A stretch of 8,331 nt of DNA, taken from JAITWN01 sp964384095 (GTDB taxonomy: Bacteria; Pseudomonadota; Gammaproteobacteria; SZUA-140). The stretch spans positions 1 to 8,331 of the forward strand of contig CAYLKC010000082.1 of NCBI GenBank assembly GCA_964384095.1, given 5' to 3'. Within the stretch, counting starts at the first letter, position 1; each line of letters opens with the position of its first letter. Made by a program: the position numbers and the translations under genes. Shown piece by piece: positions 1-6,404 of this stretch. The notes under the pieces were generated by a model that had not been told where the DNA came from, searched no databases, and worked only from the letters and a program-made list of their open reading frames with translations.

Positions 1-106
1 CTCCGCGAATGGCTCGCCTCGCTGCCGCTACGCGGCACCCTTCGGGCTCCGGCGAGGCTGCGCTTGACTTCGCTACGCAAACCCGCCGGGCCTTTTCAAC
101 CGTCTG
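1..106. other. Gene-free, hairpin-prone GC-rich stretch downstream of mgtE
   Basis: No gene is supported here. The stretch follows the mgtE stop on the minus strand. It contains a perfect 6-bp stem with a 3-nt loop (23-28 with 32-37), a small CCC-TTC-GGG hairpin (38-46), and an outer 6-bp pairing (13-18 CTCGCC with 51-56 GGCGAG) that encloses both. A GCTACGC motif occurs twice (27-33 and 72-78). It may be the 3' end of the mgtE transcript or part of a repeat that continues beyond the window edge. No run of T's typical of an intrinsic terminator follows the hairpins on either strand. Confidence 0.4.
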
Positions 107-1417
107 TCAGAGCAGACCTACCATAAGAGTCGCGATGCCGAGGAAGGTCAGGAAGCCGGTGATGTCGGTCAGTGTGGTCAGGAAGATCGAGGAGGCCTGC
201 GCGGGATCCTGACCGAGTGCCGACAGTACGATCGGGATCGTCATCCCGGCGAAGGCCGCGAACACCAGTGACACGATCATTGCGATCGCGATGACGAAGG
301 CCAGCCCGCCCGAACCGCTCCAGATCAGCACCGCCAGCGCCGTGACCAGCGCGATCACGCTGCCGTTGATGAAGGCCGCGCCGACCTCCTTGCGGGCAAC
401 GTGCCACCAGTGACTGGTACTGATCTCGCGCAGCGCCAGTGCGCGCATCGTCACCGCCAGCGCCTGCGCGCCGGTGTTGCCGGCCTCGCCGGCGACCACT
501 GGCATCAGGATCGCGAGCGCGGTGAACTGCGCGATCGTCGACTCGAACATGCCGACTACCGAGGCGGCGATGAACGCGGTCACCAGATTCAGATGCAGCC
601 AGGGCAGGCGCTTGCGCACGACCAGGCTGACCTTCGACAGCGCGCGCTCCTCGGTGCCGGCGCCGACCATCGTCAGCAGGTCTGCGCTGCTCTCGGCGCG
701 TACCGCGTTGACCAGCCCGTCGTAATGGATCACGCCGACCAGTTCCCCGCCGAGATCGACGACCGGCATCTCGGCCAGCTTGTGACGGTCGAACTGCTCG
801 ACGATCTCGCCGAGCCCTGCTGTGGGCGTCACCAGCGCCGGCGCAGCGCGGGCGATCTCTGCCAGCGGCGTGCGCGGTTCCGCCAGCGCGAGGTCCTGGA
901 TCTCGAGGCGGTGCAGCTTCAGCGGCTCGCCGGCGGTGAAGTAGAACTGCTGTGCCGAGCGTGATTTGCGCCTGCGCAGGCGGTTTAGCGCCTCGGTCGC
1001 AGTCATCTCGCCGGTGAGCATCGGAAAGTTGGTATCCATCAGCGCGCCCGCAGTATTCTCCGGGTAGCGCATCAGGCGTTCCAGTTCATGCAGGCGGACC
1101 GGTGACAGCAGCGCATTCAGACGCTGCGCCTGGCCACCACCGGCCAGGCGCAGCAGCGAGCGCGCAACCTTGACGGCGTCGGCGCGGGACAGGAGCAGAC
1201 GCGCGAAATCGTCAGCCAGCGGTACCAGCGCCGCGGCGGCGATATCGACCGGCAGTTGCTGCCAGATCGTGATTGCGCGGGCGGGGTCCTGCGCCTGCAG
1301 CAATTCGGCGATCTCGTCGGGGGGCATCCCCGTGAGGGCCTGGATTGCCTCGACCGGGTACTGCCGCAGGAAGTCCTGGTTCAGCGCCGCGACCGCGCTG
1401 GCGAGATCACCGGCCAT
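107..1417 (-). CDS. mgtE: MgtE-type magnesium transporter
   Basis: Inner-membrane Mg2+ channel/transporter of the MgtE (SLC41-like) family, 436 aa. In order it has a cytosolic MgtE N domain (about residues 5-110), a CBS pair (about 115-245) opening with the family motif YPENTAGALM, and a C-terminal membrane domain (about 275-436) with roughly five helices. The pore signature PVVAGEAGNTGAQAL sits near residues 306-320. The conserved TM5 aspartate is in TLTDITGF (about D418, matching the Mg-binding Asp of Thermus MgtE). In the family, the N and CBS domains bind Mg2+ and close the pore when magnesium is plentiful. I chose the ATG at 1417 because GGAG (1427-1430) lies 9 nt upstream. An in-frame ATG at 1465 has no ribosome site and adds an Arg-rich stretch. 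It overlaps the preceding CDS by 11 nt, so it is the last gene of a three-gene operon. The family call is secure. Confidence 0.93.
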   Translation of the reverse strand: MAGDLASAVAALNQDFLRQYPVEAIQALTGMPPDEIAELLQAQDPARAITIWQQLPVDIAAAALVPLADDFARLLLSRADAVKVARSLLRLAGGGQAQRLNALLSPVRLHELERLMRYPENTAGALMDTNFPMLTGEMTATEALNRLRRRKSRSAQQFYFTAGEPLKLHRLEIQDLALAEPRTPLAEIARAAPALVTPTAGLGEIVEQFDRHKLAEMPVVDLGGELVGVIHYDGLVNAVRAESSADLLTMVGAGTEERALSKVSLVVRKRLPWLHLNLVTAFIAASVVGMFESTIAQFTALAILMPVVAGEAGNTGAQALAVTMRALALREISTSHWWHVARKEVGAAFINGSVIALVTALAVLIWSGSGGLAFVIAIAMIVSLVFAAFAGMTIPIVLSALGQDPAQASSIFLTTLTDITGFLTFLGIATLMVGLL

Positions 1418-2264
1418 GATCGCGGTCTCCGCGGGGCGGCGGGCGCTGCTGCGGCGCGCGGGCATCGATCACGGTGTCGACGATGCCGGCGACCGCGATC
1501 CAGTACAGACGCGCCAGTTCAAACACGCTGTCCAGCGCGTCGTGATGTTCGATCGGGCCGTCGACGGCGCGCGTCGCCTCGAGCAGGGTACGATAATCGA
1601 TGATGCCGACGAGGATGCCGTCGTCGTCGGTGACCGGCAGGCGGCGGCGCGTCTGCCATGCGCTTTGTTCGCGGGCGACTGCAAGCGGCATGCGCGCCGG
1701 CAACGCAGCCGGCGCGGGGCGCTTGTAGCCACTGACCGGATCGGCGGCGCCGGCCTGCAGCAACGCGGTGACCTGGACGATGCCGCTCAGGCGGTAATCG
1801 CGATCGACCAGCCAGATCTCGCATTCAGCGGCGCTGCCCCGCTGGCGCACGCGCCGGAGCACCTCGGTGGCGGCGAGGTCGTCCGGCAGCGCGCCATCGA
1901 CCGGCGCCATCTGGCTGCCGACACTGTGGAGCGGGTAGCGCAGTGACGGCCGGGTGCCGGCGCGCGCCGGCTCGCTGAGCAGGCCGTGCAGGAGGCCGCC
2001 GGGCCCGGCCGCGCGGGCGACGCGGGTTGCGGCGGCGGTCGGCATCGCATCGAGCAGGTCACCGGCCCGTTCCCGGTCGCAATGATCGAGGACCGCCGCG
2101 GCGATATCGGGCATCAGCTGTCCGAGCAGAGGACCACCGATGCCGGGATCGAGGAGGCCGGCCAGGCGCGCGATTGCCTCGGGCGGCAGTTTTTCGAGCG
2201 CGCGCGCGGCGTCGCGGGGATGGGCGCGCACATAGGCGAGGGTCAGGCGGTTGTCTGCCTTCAT
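1407..2264 (-). CDS. Pore-less MgtE-like protein (MgtE N domain plus CBS pair)
   Basis: A 285-aa protein resembling the cytosolic half of MgtE. Residues about 10-100 match the helical MgtE N domain. At 109-119 YPLHSVGSQM takes the place of the YPENTAGALM that opens the CBS region of the neighbouring MgtE. Two CBS-like units follow (about 120-170 and 175-232, including LPVTDDDGILVGIIDYRTLL). The five-helix pore is absent. The chain instead ends in one hydrophobic/amphipathic segment (about 242-268) and a short Pro/Arg-rich tail. Its ATG overlaps the stop of the MscS-like gene (ATGA, 2261-2264), and its end overlaps mgtE by 11 nt, so the three are almost certainly translationally coupled. I infer a Mg- or nucleotide-sensing partner of MgtE, perhaps forming mixed dimers with it, but function is unproven. 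It is full-length by context rather than a frameshifted MgtE, because a complete mgtE follows directly. Confidence 0.85.
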   Translation of the reverse strand: MKADNRLTLAYVRAHPRDAARALEKLPPEAIARLAGLLDPGIGGPLLGQLMPDIAAAVLDHCDRERAGDLLDAMPTAAATRVARAAGPGGLLHGLLSEPARAGTRPSLRYPLHSVGSQMAPVDGALPDDLAATEVLRRVRQRGSAAECEIWLVDRDYRLSGIVQVTALLQAGAADPVSGYKRPAPAALPARMPLAVAREQSAWQTRRRLPVTDDDGILVGIIDYRTLLEATRAVDGPIEHHDALDSVFELARLYWIAVAGIVDTVIDARAPQQRPPPRGDRDHGR

Positions 2265-3091
2265 GCCCCGGGTTTCTCCCGGACCTCGGTGACCTCGGCC
2301 TCGAACAGCGCCGCAGGGATGATCACCCGTCCGTGCTCGGTGCTGAGCACGACCCGTGTCGGCGTCAGCTCGATGATCGTGCCTTCATAGTCACGCAGGC
2401 GCAGGCGGTCGCCGGTCTGGTAGAGCCGGCGCAGCTGGTGGCCGGCGATGACATTGCTCATATAGTCGCGCGCGCCAAGGCCGAAGGCGAGGGCGACGCC
2501 GCCGAGCGTGGTCGCGAGGCCGATGCCGATGATCACCGACAGGAAGGTGGTGTCGATGCCGATCTGCTCGACGCCGATCGCGGTCGCGGTGACCAGGATC
2601 GTGACCTGCACGATCCTGCCGAGCAGCTCACTGTTGCCGATGCCGGTGCGCTCGGCCGCGGTCGCGACGAGGTCGCGCGTCATTGCGCTGATGATGATGC
2701 CGGCGAGGATGATCAGCAGGCCGGTCAGCAGGATCGGGATATAGGTCGCCACTGCCGACAGCCAGGTCACGAAGGTGCCGAGGCCGAGCATCCCGGCGGC
2801 CCCGGCCATGAACAGCAACACGACGATCCAGAACAGGACCTCGCCGATGATGCGCGCCGGAGGGTGGCGCGGTTGCAGTCTTTCGAGCCCCTTGCGCGCG
2901 ATCAGTCGTTGCCAGAGCCCGTCGAGCCCGAGCAGCAAACGGACGCTGGCCACGCGCACCAGTTTCGCGACCAGCCAGCCGGAGACCATGATCAGCAAGG
3001 CGAGCAGCAGGCGCGGGAGAAAGGCGGCAATCTGCGTCGCCGCGCCGGTGAATTCCTCGCTGAACGCCTCAATCCAGGCAGTGAATTCCAA
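2261..3091 (-). CDS. MscS-family mechanosensitive channel, CmpX-like
   Basis: Inner-membrane protein of 276 aa with about five membrane helices (roughly 22-47, 82-103, 112-137, 155-176, 180-207). The last is the Gly/Ala-rich pore helix of MscS channels (GIGLATTLGGVALAFGLG), followed by the conserved turn RDYMSNVIAG and a short beta domain (about 217-265: QTGDRLRLRDYEGTIIEL, then VIIPAALF). MscS family channels release solutes when membrane tension rises. The large C-terminal alpha/beta cage of E. coli MscS is missing, and the usual IPN in the beta domain reads IPA. The extra N-terminal helices resemble CmpX-type relatives. The start is TTG at 3091, with GGAG (3100-3103) 8 nt upstream; no in-frame ATG lies ahead of the first helix. 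It is the first gene of the operon with the two MgtE-type genes, which suggests a shared role in ion balance or Mg-linked osmotic control. Confidence 0.88.
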   Translation of the reverse strand: MEFTAWIEAFSEEFTGAATQIAAFLPRLLLALLIMVSGWLVAKLVRVASVRLLLGLDGLWQRLIARKGLERLQPRHPPARIIGEVLFWIVVLLFMAGAAGMLGLGTFVTWLSAVATYIPILLTGLLIILAGIIISAMTRDLVATAAERTGIGNSELLGRIVQVTILVTATAIGVEQIGIDTTFLSVIIGIGLATTLGGVALAFGLGARDYMSNVIAGHQLRRLYQTGDRLRLRDYEGTIIELTPTRVVLSTEHGRVIIPAALFEAEVTEVREKPGA

Positions 3092-3099
3092 GCAGCGGG

Positions 3100-3103
3100 C
3101 TCC
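3100..3103 (-). promoter_or_regulatory. Ribosome binding site deciding a TTG start (mscS-like gene)
   Basis: GGAG on the minus strand, 8 nt upstream of the TTG at 3091-3089. It is the only good ribosome site in the leader, and no ATG or GTG in this frame competes before the first membrane helix, so the TTG start is favoured. Confidence 0.6.
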
Positions 3104-3215
3104 GGAAGGTCGGTATTCGCGATAAGTTAACGCGATTCAGCGGTGGTGTCATCCGGCGCGCCAGCTCTTGCGCCATCGCCATCGCCGTCGCATCATCGGG
3201 CCTCATCTGGAGGGC

Positions 3216-3647
3216 ATGCGGTTGTCGAAGACCGAGGCTGCGAACACCCTGTTCAGTTACGGCACGCTCATGTTCCCGCAAGTGATCCGCGCGGTCACGG
3301 GTGCCCTCTATCCGCGGCGAGAGGCGCTGTTGTACGGTTATGCCCGCTATCGACTGCGCGGCGAGGTCTACCCGGGCATCGTCGCGCAGACGGGGGGCGA
3401 GGTGCCTGGCTGCGTCTGGTTCGGGATCGGCGCCGCCGCGTTGCAGCTGATCGATGCCTACGAAGGCGAGGATTACGAGCGCCGGCTGCTCGAGGTCGAT
3501 GGCGGCCCCGGCATGCATCTGCGTGCCTGGGTCTACGTGATGCCACCGGCTTCGCGCGACCGCCTGGAGGCCGGGGACTGGGATCGGGACCAGTTCGAAC
3601 GCCGGCATCTCGCCGGCTGGCTGCGCGCATTGCGCGCGCGCGAATAG
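3216..3647 (+). CDS. Gamma-glutamylcyclotransferase / AIG2-like family protein
   Basis: Small cytosolic protein of 143 aa with the GGCT (BtrG/AIG2) fold. The N-terminal substrate-loop motif FSYGTLMF is at 13-20, YPGIV at 52-56, and CVWFGI at 66-71. The motif LIDAYEGEDYERR (78-90) carries the likely catalytic acid Glu83, and a closing strand AWVYVMP follows near 104-110. Family members cyclise gamma-glutamyl-amine or gamma-glutamyl-amino acid bonds to release 5-oxoproline; the substrate here is unknown. The start is uncertain. The ATG at 3216 lies only 2 nt after GGAGG (3209-3213), whereas an in-frame TTG at 3222 has an 8-nt spacing and would remove two residues. The gene is divergent from the mscS-like operon across a 124-bp gap, in which I see no convincing promoter, and convergent with slt, 5 bp away. 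The family call is firm; the reaction is inferred. Confidence 0.85.
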   Translation: MRLSKTEAANTLFSYGTLMFPQVIRAVTGALYPRREALLYGYARYRLRGEVYPGIVAQTGGEVPGCVWFGIGAAALQLIDAYEGEDYERRLLEVDGGPGMHLRAWVYVMPPASRDRLEAGDWDRDQFERRHLAGWLRALRARE

Positions 3648-3652
3648 TCAGG

Positions 3653-5737
3653 TCAGGAGTTTGGATTCCCGTCCGCTGCAGCGGGTTCGGCGGCGGGGCT
3701 GTCGTTGCGGGTCAGGCGGGCATTGCGTGGCATGACCGGCGGCATCCGTTGCGCGAGCTTGCCATGCTCGCGATCCATGCGTTGTTCGTAGATGACCGCG
3801 AACAGCATGACGTTCTGGATATAGCCGCGAGTCTCGCGGAAGGGCAGGGTTTCGGCCCACAGGTCCGCGGGTACCGCCTGTTCGCGCGGCAGCCAGTCAT
3901 CGACGCGGTGTTCGCCCGCGTTATAGGCGGCCAGCGCGACCGCCTGGTGTCCGTAGCGGTCGAGCATGCGCCGGAGCCAGCCCATGCCGAGGCGCAGGTT
4001 GGTGCGGATATCGAGCAGGCCTGCCTGCGTCGGCGCCGGAATATCCAGATGACGCGCGAGCTGGCGCGCGGTCGAGGGCATCAGCTGCATCAGGCCGAGC
4101 GCGCCCGCCGGTGAACGGGCATGGGGATCGAAGGCGCTCTCCTGGCGGATCAGCGCGAAGGCCAGCGCCGGATCGACGCCCTGTTCGCGCGCGGCAGCGG
4201 TGATCTGTTCGCGATACGCAAACGGGAAGCGAAGCTCGAGGTCGTCGCGGAATTCGGTGCGGGCGACGGCCATGATCGCGCGATCGTGCCAGCCCCAGCC
4301 GCGGGCCTGCACCGCCGCGGACTTGAGCTGCCAGTCCGCCATGTCGCGGGTCGCGAAATACCATTCCCGGCGTGCATCGACGAGCCGCCCGAGTTGATAC
4401 AGTTCGCGTGCGCGCGCCAGCCCGGGATATTCCTCCGGCCGCACACTGTCTCCATACTCGTCCGCGACGGCGCGATGCTGCAACTGGTAGGGCAGCACCA
4501 GCCGGTCGGCGGCCAGATAGCTGTAGTAGCCGCGCGCCAGCGCCAGCTCGAGGTAGATCTCTCCGGCCTGTTGCGTCTGCTGCAGGGCCTCGAGCGACCG
4601 CGCCTGCCAGTAGCGCCAGGCCGGCGCCTCGCGCTCGTCCTCGTGCAGTTGCGCGATTGCATCGAGCACTGCCGGCCAGTCCTCGCGCGCCAGCGCGGCG
4701 CGCACCCGCCATTCGCGCAGCGGCGTGTCGGCGGCGCGCTCATCGAGGGCCTGCAGGCGTTCCAGCGCGCGCGGGTGACTGCGTACCGCCAGCGTCAGCG
4801 CGAGGCTGCGTTCGACGTCCGGGTGCAGTTCACGCGCCAGCGCCGGATGGCTGTTCACGGCACGGTCCCAGGTCTCGACCGCGAGATCGATATTGGTGCG
4901 CGCCATGCGCTTGATGCCGTGGATGACGATATCGGCATGCAGGGGGTGTTCGCCGGCCGGTCGCTGCGGGCCGTTGACCAGCCGGGGATTGCCGTGGACG
5001 CGCAGCCACAGTTCGGCCCAGTCGCGGTGGGTGTCGTCCATGTAACGCGTCAGATAACGCGCGAGGCGTACCTCACTGGCCTGCATCGCGAGGCGGAAAC
5101 GCTTCCAGGCCAGTCCTGTATCGAGTCCCCCGCGCGCGCGCCAGGCCGTGAATACCGGGTCACAGGCGGCCGGCCGCGATTCGCCGGACAGCCACAGCGA
5201 CTCGATATCGTCGAACGCCCTTGCGTCCGCGCCGGTGTGCAGCAGGGCCTGGCGGCGGTAGCACTCGAGCGCGATGCTCTCGGCGCGGGCAGGGTAGTGG
5301 CGCAGCAGGGTTTCCCACTGTCCGCGCCGGGCCAGACTGTCGATCCAGGCGTGATGCAGGCGCGCCGCCAGCGGGCCGCCGGCCTGCTCACGGACGAAGG
5401 CAGCAATCTCTGCCTCAGCCGCCCGCGCCAGCCGCGGGCGCAGGTACTGGTAACGCAGATACGGATACAGCGGGTAGTCGCGCAACTCGATCGACAGCGT
5501 GTCGAAGCGGGTGATCGCGCCCTGGCGCAGCGCGCGCTCGGCCTCGAGAAAGAGGGCGCGCTGTTGTTCGAGCGCGGCCTCGGTATCCGCGGCATGGACC
5601 GGCGCCACGGGGGCGAGCAGGCCCGGGATCAGCAGTAACAGCAAGAATGGCAGTGCCGGCGTCATGGCAAAAGCCATGAAAGATTTGTACCAGGCGGGCT
5701 TTGCGAGGGGGAAGCCGGGACTCCAGGGGACAAGCAT
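3653..5737 (-). CDS. slt: Soluble lytic murein transglycosylase (Slt70 type)
   Basis: Periplasmic enzyme of 694 aa that cuts the MurNAc-GlcNAc bond of peptidoglycan and leaves 1,6-anhydro ends; it serves wall turnover and recycling. A signal peptide has its hydrophobic core at about 26-42 and a likely cleavage after VHA (about residue 49). A long helical, Arg/Ala-rich superhelix (about 52-500) resembles the ring-shaped U and L domains of E. coli Slt70. The C-terminal SLT catalytic domain (about 515-650) has LIRQES with catalytic Glu533, then GALGLMQLMPSTA and LAAYNAGEHR (Asn606). Length is slightly above the E. coli protein (about 645 aa). The ATG at 5737 is chosen because GGAGG (5749-5753) lies 11 nt upstream and only this start places lysines (K13, K18) before the hydrophobic core. 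Downstream ATGs at 5677 and 5665 lack both. The C-terminus is an Ala/Pro-rich tail. It lies downstream of the HU gene beyond a hairpin. Confidence 0.93.
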   Translation of the reverse strand: MLVPWSPGFPLAKPAWYKSFMAFAMTPALPFLLLLLIPGLLAPVAPVHAADTEAALEQQRALFLEAERALRQGAITRFDTLSIELRDYPLYPYLRYQYLRPRLARAAEAEIAAFVREQAGGPLAARLHHAWIDSLARRGQWETLLRHYPARAESIALECYRRQALLHTGADARAFDDIESLWLSGESRPAACDPVFTAWRARGGLDTGLAWKRFRLAMQASEVRLARYLTRYMDDTHRDWAELWLRVHGNPRLVNGPQRPAGEHPLHADIVIHGIKRMARTNIDLAVETWDRAVNSHPALARELHPDVERSLALTLAVRSHPRALERLQALDERAADTPLREWRVRAALAREDWPAVLDAIAQLHEDEREAPAWRYWQARSLEALQQTQQAGEIYLELALARGYYSYLAADRLVLPYQLQHRAVADEYGDSVRPEEYPGLARARELYQLGRLVDARREWYFATRDMADWQLKSAAVQARGWGWHDRAIMAVARTEFRDDLELRFPFAYREQITAAAREQGVDPALAFALIRQESAFDPHARSPAGALGLMQLMPSTARQLARHLDIPAPTQAGLLDIRTNLRLGMGWLRRMLDRYGHQAVALAAYNAGEHRVDDWLPREQAVPADLWAETLPFRETRGYIQNVMLFAVIYEQRMDREHGKLAQRMPPVMPRNARLTRNDSPAAEPAAADGNPNS

Positions 5738-5768
5738 CTTCCTTGTCGCCTCCGGGCAGGGGTCAAAG

Positions 5769-5796
5769 GCCGCGGCGCGCCGGTGCGCACCGCGGC
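5769..5796 (-). terminator. GC-rich hairpin, probable terminator or attenuator after the HU gene
   Basis: Read on the minus strand, a 12-nt arm (5796-5785) pairs with 5780-5769 around a 4-nt loop (ACCG). There is one U-G wobble and otherwise full pairing. Only CTTT follows, so the U tract is weak. It begins 10 nt after the HU stop codon and ends about 15 nt before the slt ribosome site. It probably ends or reduces HU transcripts before slt, giving the two genes different output. Stem strength is seen directly; termination is inferred. Confidence 0.6.
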
Positions 5797-5806
5797 GGGG
5801 TGTTCG

Positions 5807-6181
5807 TCAGACCATGTCCTTCAGGGCTTTCAGCGCCTGAACCTTGACGACGTTACGCGCGGGCTTGGCCTTGAACATCATTTCCTGGCCGGTGAAGGGA
5901 TTCATGCCCTTGCGCGCCTTGACCGCGGGCTTGCGCACGACCTTGATCTTGAACAGGCCGGGCATCGTGAAGACACGCGCGCCGCCGTTCTTGACGTGAC
6001 CCTCGATGACGTTCTTGAGTTCGTCCATGACCGTACCGACCTGCTTCTTGGTCAGGCCGGTGTTGTCGGCGATATGGGTCAGCATGCTGGAACGGGTGTA
6101 CGGGGTCTTGATTGCCTTGGCCGCGCGGGGGGCTTTCTTTGCCGCCTTCTTCTTGGTTCCGCCTTTCTTCTTTGCAACCAT
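5807..6181 (-). CDS. HU-family DNA-binding protein with Lys/Ala-rich N-terminal tail
   Basis: Nucleoid protein of 124 aa. Residues about 27-124 follow the HU/IHF fold: helices (SSMLTHIADNTGL, KKQVGTVMDELKNVIEGHV), the beta strands (GARVFTMPGLFKIKVV), and the DNA-intercalating arm with RKGMNPFTGQEM, where canonical HU reads RxGRNPxTGxE. Residues 1-25 are an added basic tail (KKKGGTKKKAAKKAPRAAKA) absent from E. coli HU and similar in composition to histone H1-like tails. The protein probably bends and compacts DNA, with the tail adding nonspecific contacts. The ATG at 6181 has an excellent AAGGAG (6189-6194) 7 nt upstream; a longer frame reaching 6280 has no such site. It is divergent from the cysteine-cluster gene, with a candidate promoter at 6247-6275 and a hairpin after the stop. 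It is HU-like rather than a typical HupA/B or IHF subunit; the exact subfamily is unresolved. Confidence 0.9.
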   Translation of the reverse strand: MVAKKKGGTKKKAAKKAPRAAKAIKTPYTRSSMLTHIADNTGLTKKQVGTVMDELKNVIEGHVKNGGARVFTMPGLFKIKVVRKPAVKARKGMNPFTGQEMMFKAKPARNVVKVQALKALKDMV

Positions 6182-6404
6182 TATGGTTCTCCTTGCTTGC
6201 GGTTGAATGTCGGAAACATGCATGATGCGCCTGTTACGGTATGCGCAGCATAGCAACGTATTTTTCAATGCGCAATCCATTTTAATGCCTCATCGCGGCC
6301 GGTCCGGAACCGGTGTTGAGGCTGTATTTTACGGGGTCAGGCCTCTGTCGATGAGCGTCGGCACGGCATGCCGGTTTGGCATCCGTCGACGCCGGGAGCA
6401 TGAA
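6182..6404. promoter_or_regulatory. Divergent intergenic control region (HU gene / cysteine-cluster gene)
   Basis: Gene-free 223-bp stretch between two divergent genes and the most AT-rich part of the window. It holds the HU promoter candidate described separately. For the plus strand, TTTAAT (6281-6286) matches five of six bases of a -10 box but has no recognisable -35, so the cysteine-cluster promoter is uncertain. Dyads are present: a perfect 10-bp palindrome CGGCATGCCG (6364-6373), and GAGGC (6318-6322) opposite GCCTC (6341-6345). No known operator was recognised. Confidence 0.5.
6247..6275 (-). promoter_or_regulatory. Candidate sigma70 promoter of the HU-family gene
   Basis: On the minus strand, TTGCGC (6275-6270) is separated by 17 bp from TATGCT (6252-6247). 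The -10 is preceded by TG one base upstream (6255-6254), giving an extended -10 element TGCTATGCT that can offset the weak -35 (three of six). The predicted transcript start, near 6240, leaves a leader of about 60 nt before the ATG at 6181. Confidence 0.5.

Noticed and set aside
79..97. CCCGCCGGG followed by CCTTTTC as an intrinsic terminator
   Set aside because: The stem is only 3-4 bp with a tiny loop, and the longer T run is on the plus strand, the wrong side for mgtE.
1407..1465. A 59-nt overlap from starting mgtE at the ATG at 1465
   Set aside because: That ATG has no ribosome site and adds 16 Arg/Ala-rich residues; the ATG at 1417 has GGAG 9 nt upstream and fits the family start.
1407..2264. 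The pore-less MgtE-like gene as a frameshifted fragment of mgtE
   Set aside because: A complete MgtE with its own N and CBS domains follows, and the two sequences are clearly diverged, so this is a separate paralogue.
2027..3130. Long plus-strand open frame opposite the mscS-like and MgtE-like genes
   Set aside because: Its composition is Asp/Gln/Arg/Gly-heavy with no family resemblance. It is antisense to two well-recognised genes and is explained by GC-rich third positions.
3143..4114. Plus-strand frame spanning the cyclotransferase and slt 3' end
   Set aside because: It runs out of frame through the cyclotransferase gene and antisense through slt; its composition is dominated by Arg, Gly and Ala.
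4121..5638. 505-codon plus-strand open frame opposite slt
   Set aside because: It is entirely antisense to a transglycosylase with intact catalytic motifs, has no recognisable domain, and has no ribosome site.
6207..6404. N-terminal extension of the cysteine-cluster protein
   Set aside because: There is no ribosome site at the upstream ATG, the region overlaps the HU promoter candidate, and the peptide resembles nothing in the family.
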